From contig OY979717.1 of NCBI GenBank assembly GCA_963855995.1, forward strand, positions 3,796,728 through 3,860,727: a DNA stretch of 64,000 bases, written 5' to 3'. Below are positions 1 through 14,115 of this stretch, in pieces. Position numbers and translations under genes: made by a program. Below the pieces are notes generated by a model that ran no database searches, was not told the DNA's origin, and worked only from the letters and a program-made list of their open reading frames with translations. This DNA comes from Muricea muricata. Its lineage: Eukaryota; Cnidaria; Anthozoa; Malacalcyonacea; Plexauridae. Numbering within the stretch: the first letter of the stretch is position 1; every line of letters begins with the position of its first letter.

Positions 1-266
1 GGGACTCGTGAAAAAATTCGTTACAAAAAGAATTTGTAGTTGCAGGGAAATATTTTTTAAGAATTACTATGGTGTTACAAACACAGTTTTCCAGCCAATT
101 TGCAACCAATTTTTAAAAATCTATAAGGCTTATATGTTCCTGATTGTTTTAGGCTCAACATTAAGCTTGGATCTGACTATATAGCACGTAAATATTAAAG
201 CTTTTCATACAAGAAAGTATTATTTACAATATATGTGCAAAAAAAGTATCATTTACAATATATGAA

Positions 267-770
267 CTACGAAAAGTTAAGGTTAAGTTTCCTCTTCAGT
301 TCCCTCTTGTGCGATTCTTTTAAAAAAGGTTTTAAATCAGTAGGAATTTGTACCAATCCGGGCACGAAAAATGCATTTTTGACAGCAACGCAGTCCGGAT
401 TGACATGAAAATATATGTTAGACAGCTCGCTCGAGATGACTTTTTCTCCGTTTTTCCAATATTCTCTCCTTGCTCTGCCGACAATTACCAAATCTTCAGG
501 TTCACGTGGTATGGATTGGTTTGGTTTCAGCGGTTGTCTACAGTCGTAACAGGTGGATATCTTTGGGTCCAAAAACCGCAGATTTCCAATCAAAAATGTA
601 CCGAATGCTGGCAAGGGCCTGTCTGGCTTTGGAGGGCTGTTGTCAGAGGGCTGTTTTGGAGAACTGCTGTTTGCAAATCGACTAATGACTCTCTCACATG
701 GTACTGCTTCAGAGGCTTTGTTTGCCTTTCCTTTTCTGATTTCTGTTGATTTAGCTTTCTTTCCACTTGT
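267..770 (-). pseudogene. C-terminal Cys-rich exon of the SWIM-family protein
   Basis: The frame runs from a putative acceptor (CCTTAG, exon top about 770) to a stop at 267. It contains CYDC, then an LVIVGRARREYW segment and a YFHVNPDCV motif, suggesting a CxxC...HxxxxC metal-binding domain. A diverged homologue with the same order (CFGC, LVIV, VYFH, GCV) lies on the plus strand at 13.8-14.1 kb, so this is a repeated protein family rather than a chance ORF. The frame does not join the SWIM exon cleanly across the proposed splice (phase mismatch), so the copy is probably broken. Function unknown. Confidence 0.5.
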
Positions 771-870
771 CTAAGGCAAACCAACGTTGGACAGTCCAAC
801 AGATATTCAAATTAAGAGGTAGATAAACAAACAAGCAAACAAGCAAACAAGAAATAAAACAAAACGGTAC

Positions 871-1173
871 CTGTTAGGTTTGTCCCACGTTTTCCCTTGC
901 GATGCCACTTTACAAAGTTATTAAGCGTTCCGTTTTGCTCAGTGACAACAATAGAATGAGCACAAATGCTGTGTGCTTGATAGTTTGGACATCCTTTATC
1001 GCACTCCACTCGGCCATTCGTAAAAACCTTTACTGTATGGGGTGTTCTGGGGTTGGATTTGCTCGCCACCATCCATAAACCTTCAGCGCCATCAACTTTC
1101 CAAAGTTTTTCTGTTAGGGTCTTTGCCTTGGAAAACGCTGACTCCAGAATTTGAAATGGTACACTGATGATAC
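871..1173 (-). pseudogene. SWIM zinc-finger exon
   Basis: The exon is bounded by a strong acceptor (a T-run then CACTTCAG) and a donor (AACAG|GTACCG). The translation contains CDKGCPNYQAHSICAHSIVV, matching the SWIM pattern CxCx(n)CxH in relaxed form. SWIM domains occur in MuDR/MULE transposases and in chromatin proteins; here the context is a TIR transposon. It lies between the upstream exon at 1542-1996 and the Cys-rich exon at 267-770, all on the minus strand, consistent with one spliced gene. No catalytic domain accompanies it. Confidence 0.55.
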
Positions 1174-1541
1174 CTGAAGTGAAAAAAAAGATCAAGCTTC
1201 GTGTATTTTTATCCAATCTAGATTAATAAAAATGACTATTTAACAGTCATTAATTGTTCTTGAACTAGTTGCGGTTTGGTTAGAAAAATATTTTTTTAAC
1301 TGATCAAAATCACAATTATTACGTCCCTTTATTTTGGCAATCGCTGCACAGTTAATGCAATTCTTTGAGCATAATGTTTGAAATAGAAAGAGAAACTATT
1401 TTTAGAAAAAACCCCTTAAAAATGCAAAGTAAGACGTCTGAATTGGAACCCAAAATAAATAGGCATGTAGAATAATAAAATGAAATAAAAGTGCAAACTT
1501 TTCGCAACCCGTAGATCACAGTTTATACCTGTTTCACTTAC

Positions 1542-1996
1542 TTCAATGGAAAAAGATGAATTTCTGGATGCATTCGTTGTAGTTTCCGTTCTTGGCTTGT
1601 GAGCGTCGGAAACTGAAGCTGTAAAAAAGCGCTTTCTTACTCTGTCTTTCTGAGCTTGAAACATTCTATAATATGCGTTTTCCTTTTCACGTTGATATTG
1701 GAATCGTTCTGTTAGCCTATATGTTTCTCTTCCTATCACAGCTAAAAACTGCTCGTCGAACTGACGTTTCACAACGGAAGAAATGTTTTTAACAACTTCG
1801 ACCAGTGAACTATTTACTTCTTTGCGCGTTCTTTTTTACAAGTGAGGCAGTGAGCCATACAAACACGAAATACTTTTATAGATTTTGTAACTAACGCATC
1901 GCTTGAAAGCTTGTATAATCTTCTGTGGATGATCGCACGTATTGCAATAAATTCTTTGGACTTTGGAGCCTTGCAATACATAAAAGCGCCGCTCAA
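1542..1996 (-). pseudogene. Upstream exon of the SWIM-family gene, frameshifted
   Basis: Two overlapping minus-strand frames join through a one-base shift near 1830: an upstream piece ending in CMAHCLTCKK and a downstream piece rich in charged residues (RQFDEQFLAVIG, then RLTERFQYQREKENAYYRMF). It ends at a consensus donor (TTGAA|GTAAGT). I do not recognise the domain. The position upstream of the SWIM exon and the splice signal suggest it belongs to the same gene. The frameshift marks it as degenerate. Confidence 0.4.
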
Positions 1997-2568
1997 AGCT
2001 TGTCAAGGTGTTGTGTTTCAACATATGGTCGGTTGAAGTTTTTGTATCGCTAATATATTTCCTGTGCGAAAATTGGGCGAAATTTGGAACCTTATAATGC
2101 GTAATCATCAGATTCCAGATGATGACAAAATAAGGTCGAAACGTTAAATCAATAAAAATGTTGTCGTTGTTCGTACTTACAGTAGTTGTGTATAATGCGT
2201 ACGCTTGTCAAAGTATTGTGGTCCAAGAAAATAGCGCATGATGCCGGTAAAATGATATGATGCGAAAATTGTGCGTAAGTGCAGAACTTGCCTTCAACTA
2301 GCATAAGAAGATCTTGTAGGAAAGGCTAAGCATGTAAATATTAAAGCCTTAAAGGCTATGTAATCAGATCCAAGCTTAATATTGAGCCTAAAACAATCAG
2401 GAACATATAAGCCTTATAGATTTTTACAAATTGGTTGCAAATTGGCTGGAAAACTGTGTTTGTTAATTGTAACACCATAGTAATTCTTAAAAAATATTTC
2501 CCTGCAACTACAAATTCTTTTTGTAACGAATTTTTTCACGAGTCCGAGTTCGAGTCCCGGTTATGCAG

Positions 2569-2745
2569 TATGCCATACCAGGTGCTGCTTCATGCGTACG
2601 GTTGACGTCAACAACACAAGTAAATTCGATATCAGGTGACGGTAGTTTGGCACAAACTCCCGACTCAAATCTAACTTACTGGCGACTAAGAAGTCCCATT
2701 CGCTTCCAGTATGCATTGTATACATGGGATTTTTCCTGCGATTGA
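2569..2745 (-). mobile_element. Ty3/gypsy protease-linker fragment
   Basis: About 70 bp starting ATACCAGGTGCTGCTTCATG matches 20770-20839, and the following stretch (GTTTGGCACAAA, then GGCGACTAAGAAGTCCCA) matches 21130-21242, with an internal deletion. This is a scrap of the same gypsy family that fills 4-28 kb. It lacks the 285-bp insert present at 20840-21124 and so serves as an empty-site reference for that insert. Confidence 0.75.
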
Positions 2746-2849
2746 AACTTCCCCTAAATCCGAAGAATGCTCGTACATAACGCTAGCATCTGTTTCGCGA
2801 ACACCAAGCGTTAATAAATGACGCGTTCACAATTGATCTAACGAGCTCC

Positions 2850-3083
<234 letters not shown>

Positions 3084-3089
3084 TTTATC

Positions 3090-3580
3090 AAAATGTTTAA
3101 CTTATTTACCTTTTAACAAACTAATTGGTGACATTATTTAGCTATACTTATTAAATTATAATTATATCCCTAAACATTCTTATTCTCTACGAAGGTCACA
3201 GCAATTACAATTATTGCTAACCAAACTCAGGATATCCATAGTACGTATTAGATTTTTAAAACTATTTAAGCTAGGTGCAGTCCGAAGATTTACTGGCAAC
3301 TTTGACCACAAAAACGGTCCGAAGTAGCGCAACGAGTGTTTCCCATATTTTTCTGTATTAACCCTCGGAATGTTAAAGTCGCTATTTCTCAATGAATAAT
3401 TTGATCCTTTTATAGTAAAAATATCTGTAACACTGGAAGGCTGAAGATCGTTTTTAACTTTATACATCAACGCAGGAATATCTTGTAGCCGCCTGTTTAA
3501 TAAAGTAGGTAACTTAGCTCTTTCTAAGAGATTTTCATAAGACTCTGTTTTGTTCCTATTCCTGAATACGTTCTACTTTT
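3090..3580 (-). pseudogene. 5'-truncated LINE, C-terminus of reverse transcriptase
   Basis: The minus-strand frame contains the post-RT signature of CR1/L2-like non-LTR retrotransposons: a LLNRRLQDI motif, LMYKVKN, then RYFGPFLWSKLP and SLNSFKNLIR before the stop at 3180. Only the last 130 or so residues remain. The element runs leftward into the ATT microsatellite as its tail. There is no start, endonuclease or RT core. Confidence 0.75.
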
Positions 3581-3735
3581 CTACTGTCCGATGATTTACG
3601 GAAGTGCCATACTAGTTGACAATATATATTAAATGGGGTAATATAGATGCTCCATGCTTTGTTAGCTTTCGATTCACCAAAATTGCTACTAACTTGTACC
3701 TAAACTTACTAGAAGCGTTTTAAATCTTTACTTAC

Positions 3736-3886
3736 ATGGATATAAGCTGATTTCATTACTTGGATAACTTGGACTGGTTTTATTTTCGTTAAAAGGACCA
3801 GATTGATCTGGATTATATTCCACAAGTGTCGCAAACAAGATGATCAAGATGATCTGGAATACTATTGCCACAATAGAAAACTTCAT
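3736..3886 (-). CDS. Possible first exon of an Rh-type ammonium transporter
   Basis: The ATG at 3886-3884 opens a 50-codon-plus-1-nt exon ending at a consensus donor (CCAT|GTAAGT). The peptide begins MKFSIVAIVFQIILIILF, a transmembrane helix, followed by VEYNPDQSG and an extracellular stretch with an N-glycosylation sequon (NKT) ending NEISLYP. Vertebrate Rh glycoproteins (RhBG/RhCG) have the same plan: a first helix, a VxYDxD-like turn, then NEFYYRYP at about residue 50-60. The rest of the gene would lie left of this exon and is not recognisable in the window. Rh proteins conduct NH3/CO2 across plasma membranes. Identification rests on one exon; the paralogous exon at 52.2 kb supports that it is real. 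Confidence 0.45.
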
Positions 3887-4239
3887 TTTGCTGTTAGATG
3901 TAATCAGCTGTCTGTGGTGGTGGATAACGCACACTGCACAGAGCGCTGGAATGTTTCAGTACAAGTTCAGCTTGAAGAGCGACGTTTCTGATTGGTTACC
4001 CACAAATTAATTGTAGCAAATCGAACAGGACGCAAAACGTATCATATAACAGCTTGAGAGATCATCTAACGCGCACATACACATATTATGAGGTGAGAGA
4101 TGAGGAAATAACAAGCCAAGCTATATCTACGTAGAACGCATGTCCACCTCTCGAAACAAAGTTTACGATTTGTACAGCGAATGACTGCAGAAAAATCAAA
4201 GGTTATTGCTGTTTAACATTACTTCAATAATCAGGCTCT

Positions 4240-4489
4240 ATGCATGCTGTGGACACGTACACATCATGCCAGGCTGTGTGACGTGCACGAGCTTTCGTAC
4301 AACAACTCCGTCACACGTTCAGAGTTCAACTCATTTATTTTTTTCTTTTCTTTAATTATTTAATTACATTTCATTACGTTTGTCAATCAATGTCCCTCAG
4401 CATTAATTCGAATCGATTTCCTCTTGATCAAAGTTCGTTTAGTTAACACCAATACAATTTATCTTAGTTTACACGCTATACTATCCCCC
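4240..4489 (-). repeat. Candidate 3' LTR of the gypsy element
   Basis: Next to the gypsy integrase tail, the minus strand shows a purine run (AAAGAGGGGGA) that could be the polypurine tract, followed by AT-rich sequence of LTR-like length. I could not find the matching 5' LTR, so the boundaries are a guess. The flanking 3590-3735 and 3890-4240 show no gene. Confidence 0.3.
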
Positions 4490-4960
4490 TCTTTATTTTT
4501 TTCGTCCTCGAAAACTAAAACTCATCTTTTAGATGGAATATCTTAGTCGTAACCATACCGAAGGGGCGGCCGAACATTTTGCCGCAAGCAAGCTTCCCTA
4601 ACCCTGGGTTGAATGGGCCTAACAACTTCCCCATTTTCGAACCTCTTGCCGAGGTTCTGGCACATGTTGCACCACCCGTAGATCACCGGATTCAGGAGTT
4701 TGTGGTGTGACGAACTCGACCTTTTCCAAACGGAATATGACTTATCTTTAAGTGGTCATGGCGAACTACACTAACCTTTCCTACTTTACTTCTAATAATC
4801 TTGTAATTTACTCCCATCCTTTGCATAATCTCATGCGGCCCTATCTATTTTGGTCCAAACTTCCAAGATTTGGGCCTCTTTAACCAAACTGCCTGGCTAA
4901 CAATAAAGAGTTTCGCTCGTGATTCTGCCTATATCGGGAATTGTTTTTTCCCAGCACTAA
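4490..4960 (-). pseudogene. Gypsy integrase C-terminal region
   Basis: The minus-strand frame reads RPKSWKFGPK, stop, IGPHEIMQRMGVNYKI, then KVGKVSVVRHDHLKISH, the C-terminal small-barrel region that follows the catalytic core of Ty3/gypsy integrases. It breaks off at the upstream (right) side where the second SWIM-family transposon begins. The core resumes at 15829, so this is the displaced end of the same gypsy pol gene. It carries at least one in-frame stop. Confidence 0.65.
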
Positions 4961-5149
4961 AGATTCACACTAAGACTTGGTTTTTATGGTTTTTATTCGC
5001 TACAATGATCACTCCTCGCTCACCGGCTCTTCACGTCAACTCTCTCACTCTCGCAATACTCTCAGATTATATCTATCTCTCACGCTCGTACTTATCTTGT
5101 CAATCAACTGTTACTTGTCTAATTGCAAAAGGCATGTACCGGATAGCGG

Positions 5150-5245
5150 TTACCGGGTATAGAAAACGCGGGTATGGAAAACGCGGATAATCATGGAAAA
5201 CGCGGGTAATCATGGAAAACGCGGGTAGTCATGCAAAACGCGGGA
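5150..5245 (+). repeat. AAAACGCGGGTA subterminal minisatellite, left end
   Basis: Five tandem units of about 17-19 bp, each containing GGAAAACGCGGGTA(A/G)TCAT or a close variant. The block is the inverted counterpart of 14622-14745. Similar GGTAAAACGCGGATA units form the ends of the kinase-fragment element at 44.9-48.5 kb. Confidence 0.85.
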
Positions 5246-5544
5246 CATGCAACTAGGTAGCAAACAAATATTGATTATTAACATAATAACATTGTTTCTA
5301 TCAACTGGCACAGGCAAATATTTCACTGTTGGGCAATTGAGCCGAAAATTCAAGCATTGTCCGGGCGAAACATAAATTAGTAGAGCTTCTGCTAAAGCAG
5401 TCAATACATGATCATTTGAGAATAGTGGCAATTGAAACACCAGGCGGAAAGCGTAATCTGAATATGAATATTAATGCACAGCAAGTAATTCTAAATGCAT
5501 ACATATCAAACAATTCAAGTTTATATTAAATTTAATTTGCTAAC

Positions 5545-5573
5545 GTTTCGTCGCTACATCGCAACATCATCAG
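5545..5573 (-). ncRNA. Hammerhead-like core, inverted copy
   Basis: Minus-strand copy of the core at 7048-7076, with identical CTGATGA, stem II and GAAAC elements, inside the 3' arm of the Penelope element. The two copies face each other in the inverted repeat. Confidence 0.4.
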
Positions 5574-5772
5574 AGCTATATATATAAGGAATAAACATAA
5601 GTTGTATTTATATATACATGATCACTAAGTATTATATTACAAACGGTAAAAATTTAAAAAGAAGGGACGAATAGTAAAAGAGTTAGAAAAACAATATGTC
5701 AAAGTAAGAATTGAGTGATTAGATATTACCGGTATATCAAAATACCAGGTCAAGTTCGAGTGGGATTAGTGA

Positions 5773-6063
5773 TTAAGATAGATTAAGTGGCATGGAGGAA
5801 ATATTATTATTAAGGATAGGTTTTAATTTGGAAATGAGGAGACTTTCACGCATTTCAAGATCAAACTTGGAGTTGCCTGACGTCAGTATACTAAAGTCAG
5901 AGTCAGAAATGTTATGTCCAGAGAGATGATGGTGAGTCAGAACAGCCGACATTTGCGAGACTGAAAGCTTATTTCCAGTTTTGGACGAAACTCCCATATG
6001 TTGACCAACATACAATGCGCCACAGCATTGACTCTTATATTTATACACAACGTGCGATCTCAT
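5773..6063 (-). pseudogene. Penelope GIY-YIG endonuclease domain
   Basis: The frame begins VVYKYKSQCCGALYVGQ, the GIY-YIG core with the Cys pair typical of Penelope endonucleases, then THHHLSGH, DFSIL and RESLLISKLKPILNNN, ending in PLNLS and a stop. This domain nicks target DNA to prime reverse transcription. It is separated from the RT frame by frameshifts near 6060-6300, where the linker (FFPFKDRIPF-like) can still be followed. Confidence 0.8.
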
Positions 6064-6206
6064 TGCAAAAGGAATTCGGTCCTTGAATGGAAAAAGTCAG
6101 ACAGTCTGCACGTAGGACGAAAGACAAAGCGAATAGATATATGTGGGTAAGCAGATGAGAGTAATCTGTAGAGTTGTGTGCGTATTTGTAAACCATGTAG
6201 ACCAGT

Positions 6207-6788
6207 TTATGGAATGCAAAAGAAAAGAATCTTTTTAGAGCAGGAATGAACAGGCGGTTTAGGCGAAAATATTTTGTCGAGAAAACTCCTAATGCAGTTA
6301 TCAATAAGAGAGATTGGATAACCGTTGCGAGAAAATATTTGTTTTAGGTTCTGAAGTTCACAGTGAAAAGACTGATAAGACGAGCAGATACTAAAGTAGC
6401 GTGAGATCAAAGAAAGGAGCAGACCTTTCTTATATGTCATTGGGATGAAGCTGTTAAAGTTGGTAAAGAGTCCTGTTGAGGTTGGTTTGTGAAATACAGA
6501 AGTGGAAAAATGACCGTTTGTTCGTGTGATGTTGATGTCAAGAAATGGTAGAGAACCATTATTTTCTAACTCATGTGTAAACTGGATATTAGGATGTTTA
6601 GAGTTGAGATAGTCAAGGAACGGAATGACTTGTTCTTTAGATTGAAAGATAAGGAAACAATCATCAACATAACGCCTATAGAACATCGGTTTAAAGGTAT
6701 GAGGACAGTCTGCTAACCAAGTACGTTCATGAAATGACAAGAATATGTTGGCGAATAAAAGTCCAAGAAGAGAGCCCATAGCAACACC
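6207..6788 (-). pseudogene. Penelope reverse transcriptase, C-terminal half
   Basis: Contains GVAMGSLLGLLFANIFLS and the catalytic FYRRYVDD, then FLDINITR and downstream thumb motifs. The usual GSPLGPLFA is changed to GSLLGLLFA (two Pro to Leu). The first 14 codons of the open frame (to 6830) are not RT: they are the antisense of the protein's own C-terminus, created by the inverted arm joining in frame. The fingers domain is absent. It ends in a frameshift before the linker. Confidence 0.8.
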
Positions 6789-7047
6789 ATCCAAATTAAA
6801 ACCTATCCTTAATAATAATATTTCCTCCATGCCACTTAATCTATCTTAATCACTAATCCCACTCGAACTTGACCAGTATTTTGATATACCGGTAATATCT
6901 AATCACTCAATTCTTACTTTGACATATTGTTTTTCTAACTCTTTTACTATTCGTCCCTTCTTTTTAAATTTTTACCGTTTGTAATATAATACTTAGTGAT
7001 CATGTATATATAAATACAACTTATGTTTATTCCTTATATATATAGCT

Positions 7048-7076
7048 CTGATGATGTTGCGATGTAGCGACGAAAC
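7048..7076 (+). ncRNA. Hammerhead ribozyme-like core in Penelope repeat
   Basis: CTGATGA at 7048-7054 and GAAAC at 7072-7076 bracket a possible stem II (GTTGC/GCGAC, five pairs including one G-U, six-base loop). Penelope pLTRs are known to carry hammerhead motifs. I cannot identify stem III or a cleavage site, so activity is not shown. Confidence 0.4.
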
Positions 7077-7499
7077 GTTAGCAAATTAAATTTAATATAA
7101 ACTTGAATTGTTTGATATGTATGCATTTAGAATTACTTGCTGGACATTAATATTCATACTCATTTGTTTACAAAAGTAAACCCAAAATTGTATATATGTT
7201 TGATGTAGCATATTATACACTAGCAGTCGCGCAAACCAATATTGTGCCCCTCTAAACAAGATAAGGCCCGTTCCCCCATGCTTGCTTTGAAAACTATATG
7301 AGTATGTCACACAAAATGGTTTATGGTCTTTAATGAAAAAACTCTTCGAAATGTATCTTAACTTTTTAAAAATGTTCATTTTCATCGAATGTTGAATATG
7401 TTCCAGCATTTATCACACCAACACCATTCACCCACTTGTCAGAAGCTTCTTATGGCCCACGTTTGTCCCAGCTCAGCACAGACCGCCATACACTGTTAA

Positions 7500-7775
7500 T
7501 TTCAGGGAGTAATTTTAACTCCACGTGGGGAGTCAAAATAACTCCTTATAGGAGAGTAAAACTAGTGGAGTTAAATGTACTCTAAAAATGGAGTTAAAAC
7601 TACTCTAGAATCCAAACTTTACTCCACCAAGAGTAAATTTAACTCCACTAAAGGAGTAAAAATAACTACAACTAATGGAGTAGAAATACCAGAGTAATTT
7701 TTACTCCAAAAAAATTACTCCCGGAGTTATTTTGACTCCACTATACATTGTAGTAAAAGGAGTACATTTACAGAA
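7500..7775. repeat. Self-complementary GGAGTAAAA array, left
   Basis: About 16-20-bp units such as GGAGTTAAAACTACTC and ACTCCACTAAAGGAGTAAAA, each a small palindrome built from ACTCC and GGAGT. It lies just inside the left terminus of the ACACTG element. Confidence 0.85.
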
Positions 7776-8902
7776 TACTCTGTGTAGAGATCTACAGACA
7801 TGTATTCATTTATAATTACGATAAATGCACCATATGCATGTCACAAAGACGACTCAAAATATCGGGCATAGATTTGTTTTCGCAAGATTGCGTTATTTGT
7901 GCAGCCAAAATGTGATTGAATCTCTTGTAAGTTCGTGATGAAAAGAATATATGTCGTCCGTTTGTCCAATAGCAGTATGATATGAATATTGTTGATTAAA
8001 AAATATAAACTATTTTGATTACGCTGACAAGTAGCTTTGTGTCCAGTTACTTACACAGACCAGTGGCAGTGCTACGCGCGCAAAGCTCGGCGGGATAGCG
8101 TCACTTCGAAGCGACGCCATATTTTATATTTTCCACAATTAAAAGGTTTTATACAGCGAAGAAAGATACCATTTTAACCAAGATGAACGATGAAATAACT
8201 CCGTATACATCACGAAGGACAACGTAAAACTCCGGTAAGCAAATTCTTGTGGTTTTTGTACAGATAAAACAATTTGAATGTTTGATATTTACTGCCTTCC
8301 ATGAGTCCATCGAAACACGTGTTCCATATTATAAATTTGAATTTCGCGCGATAGTATTTGATTTAAAAGGAATTTATACGTTTAAATAAATAAATGCCTT
8401 TTACTTTCCTTGATGCATGGAATTCGGCTCAATATTATTAGGATCAGTACTGTTATAACCTTATCTTGTATTCCTAACTGTTAGAACCTTATATTGTAAT
8501 GTGGCCATGACACAATGACTGAGTGCCAATCTAATGGGGAAGCCGGCGATAGTATGTGCATTATTTCGTGAGTGTGTTGTTGCGTGTCATGGAAGTATAG
8601 CCAAAATTTGTTAGCTACCCAGCTTAAGGTAATATTGTAGCAGGGAAATTTGTGTGTTGCTAATTTGCTATGATGACTCAGCTTTAATGTGCTCAACCAT
8701 TTCCTTCTCAGCAAAACACTAGAATACTATCTTTATATATCTTGTTATACAGTGTATTTTGTATTTTTGATTCCCAAGGCTCTCCTCTTGATGAGCAAAA
8801 TTCTCTGCTATAAAAGATACAGCAAAATATAATAACAATCAAAACTATTTATACTGTTAATTATCCTATTAGCATTGCTGCTGATGTTACTGATATTATT
8901 AA

Positions 8903-11917
<3,015 letters not shown>

Positions 11918-13509
11918 TTAAATAGGAGAACAATGTTCATGAGTATTATAAGTAAGACTTGCATAACAAGAAAAGAGATATAAGTAATATATTTACCCAA
12001 GGAGCTGCAACCTCCAAGAAGTGATATGAAATCACCAAGTTTAAAAGTAACAAAATACTAATTGCCCTATTGTCAACATCTTATTACTGAATAGTCCTTA
12101 ATGCGATCCATGTTTTACACCACACTACTTGAATTCGGGTCATTCCAATAAAGATTTGCAGGCCCTCTGGTAAAATTTGCTGCCCTTTAGGGAGGAAAGG
12201 AATAACATTGACTCATGGTAATAATGGAAGACAGTGGAACATGTAATTCACCATTAATTAGTCTCACTGCACTTTTAGAAGTGCCAGTAGTGCATCTTGT
12301 GTGTGACAATATAAAGCTTTATGCCATACTGTATTTTTTTCACTCTCGGTCTCATATACTGGATTTGTTACCGGGCCAATTTGTCTGACAGCAGACTATT
12401 CTACTAATCAATAAAAGTGCTACTTTTTAAACTTTTAACCAAGCAGTCTGTTAATGTAAACTTTGCTATTTTATTCTATTTAATATAAAATGATTGTACT
12501 AGGAAAAGTGCTGACACACTAGAACATTTTGCATAGAAAAATTTATGATTGCCTCATGTATTATTGCATTAAAAGGTCATTCCAGAAAAGATCTATACCC
12601 CTCAGAGGAAATTTCTGCCATTCAAGGAGGGGGGGGGGGTGTCTTAACATGCCCAAAGGGGAAGGGAGGCATGTATAAGTTTGTCCAAGGGGTTACACTT
12701 TGTAAAAAGCCATTGTATTTATCAAGCAAAATGTTTGTAAATTTAAACCAAGAATAAATTGAATCATAGATGATGATGATGCCCTGGAAGGGGGGAGGTT
12801 GAATACCTGTGTGATATCTGAAGAGGCTGGGGGTATTTTTAATTTCCTCTGTGCAGGATCTTTTCTGGAATGATCCAATGACCAAGATATATCCTGTAAT
12901 GTATGGTAGATAGCTATTTGATTATCTTAACTTACGACTTTACTTATCTTATTGCAGCCTTACAAAATTTTGATTACATACAACTGCCTGGAAACACCAT
13001 TGGTTGAAAGGAGTCAAAGCTAATGATGCAAGGCTTGGACAATTGGATGCAATATATTTTGATTTATGAAAGATACTCAGCCTTGGAAAATATGGAGCTC
13101 ATGTAAGCAGTTTCACAGTATTCGAACAGCTACTTGGAATGTATGAGACAATAAAACATTTCAAAATCTGCAATAGTTAGCAATAACCTAATAATATTGT
13201 TATAATTACTTATTCATAGTTAACTGATAAACCTAAAGCCATTGAACAGTATGATATACATGCATGTGAGACAACCAGTTTTATCAAAGAAACTAATATG
13301 TTGATCAAATTGTCTATAAATTAATAGGTTTAAAACAGCCCAAAAACATTTCATGTGTTGGATGATTATGTTTAGAACTGTATTTTATAGTTCTGTAGAA
13401 TAGCATAAAGTGACTTAATTAAGTGTATATAAAAACTCAATTCTTTCTTTTTTGAATAAATGTTCACAATATTTCATCTGATTTTATAAGTATTGAAATT
13501 ATTGCAATT

Positions 13510-13770
13510 TTTACTCCACATACTAGTTTAAGAGTAATTTCTGGAGTCAATATTACTCCACTTATGAGTGTAAAATTCACTCTCCCAAGGGGAGTACATT
13601 TTTAATAGGAGTAATAATGACTCCTATCAGTAGTAAAATTCACTCTACTTTTGGAGTAAAAATTACTCTGAAAAGAGAGTTAAAATACCGGAGTAAAAAG
13701 TACTCTCAAATTGGAGTGAACTGGGGCCTTTTTTTTTTACTCCACTTTTGGAGTCAAATCTACTCCTTGA
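13510..13770. repeat. Self-complementary GGAGTAAAA array, right
   Basis: Same kind of units (ACTCCACTTTTGGAGT, GGAGTAAAAATTACTC) just inside the right terminus. Paired with 7500-7775 it forms extended inverted ends with many internal hairpins. Confidence 0.85.
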
Positions 13771-13784
13771 AAATAACAGTGTAT

Positions 13785-14115
13785 CCCTCTCCTTATCCAA
13801 ACTCATTTTTAACTCCTTGGCTTTTGCCCAGTGCAAACTTCCGTCTGTTTTGGTTGTGGAAGCTCATTTAAACCAGGAGGGCAAATTGGCAACCCTCCAG
13901 CAGACCTTGTAATTGTGTCGAACATGCACAGGGAATGAAGACAGGATGGCGAAACTCGTAGAAAAGCAGCGAATGTGTATTTTCATTGCATTCTTGGTTG
14001 TGTACGGCAAAAGCAGCCCTTTTTTCAGCCAAATCAATGCACTGTGGCAGAGCAGATGGTACACTTTTTCACCCAGGAACATAAACTATACCTCGCACAA
14101 AAATTTGGCAATTTG
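13785..14115 (+). pseudogene. Cys-rich C-terminal exon, second copy
   Basis: After the ACACTG element the plus strand reads SPYPNSFLTP, a frameshift, then CFGCGSSFKPGGQ, ADLVIV, a stop, and VYFHCILGCV with FFTQEHKLYLAQKFG near the end. It is homologous in order to the exon at 267-770. The part upstream of the insertion (7403-7489) reads FTHLSEASYGPRLSQLSTDR. One frameshift and one stop show decay. A possible remnant of the SWIM exon (YTLAVAQTN) lies near 7210. Confidence 0.5.

Larger units (their letters stand above)
2..2544 (-). mobile_element. TIR DNA transposon with SWIM-family exons
   Basis: Bases from position 2 (GGACTCGTGAAAAAATTCG...) reappear reverse-complemented at about 2350-2544, giving terminal inverted repeats of roughly 180-200 bp at about 95% identity; one arm has a 7-bp insertion. 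Between the arms, minus-strand exon-like ORFs encode a SWIM zinc-finger protein and a C-terminal Cys-rich domain. I see no recognisable DDE catalytic core, so this is a degenerate or non-autonomous copy. Long TIRs plus a SWIM domain are typical of Mutator-like elements (MULEs), but the target duplication cannot be read because the window begins at the left end. Superfamily assignment is inference. Confidence 0.7.
5461..7165 (-). mobile_element. Penelope-like element with inverted terminal repeats
   Basis: About 365 bp at 5461-5826 is repeated in reverse complement at about 6793-7165. Between the arms the minus strand encodes the second half of a Penelope RT and a GIY-YIG endonuclease. Penelope elements carry LTR-like repeats in direct or inverted orientation; here the left arm is the true 3' end (it encodes the end of the protein) and the right arm is an inverted copy replacing the 5' half of the element. 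Each arm carries a hammerhead-like core. Confidence 0.8.

Noticed and set aside
2110-2155. Possible Penelope/hammerhead end (GATGATGAC...GTCGAAACGTT)
   Set aside because: The C of the CTGATGA core is missing and no RT or GIY-YIG sequence is beside it; too weak to call.
2546-2562. tRNA B-box-like GAGTTCGAGTCCCGG
   Set aside because: No A box, acceptor stem or cloverleaf around it; probably chance or a SINE remnant that cannot be shown.
7092-7409. 105-codon minus-strand ORF
   Set aside because: It straddles the Penelope inverted arm and the plus-strand SWIM-family remnant; no recognisable domain.
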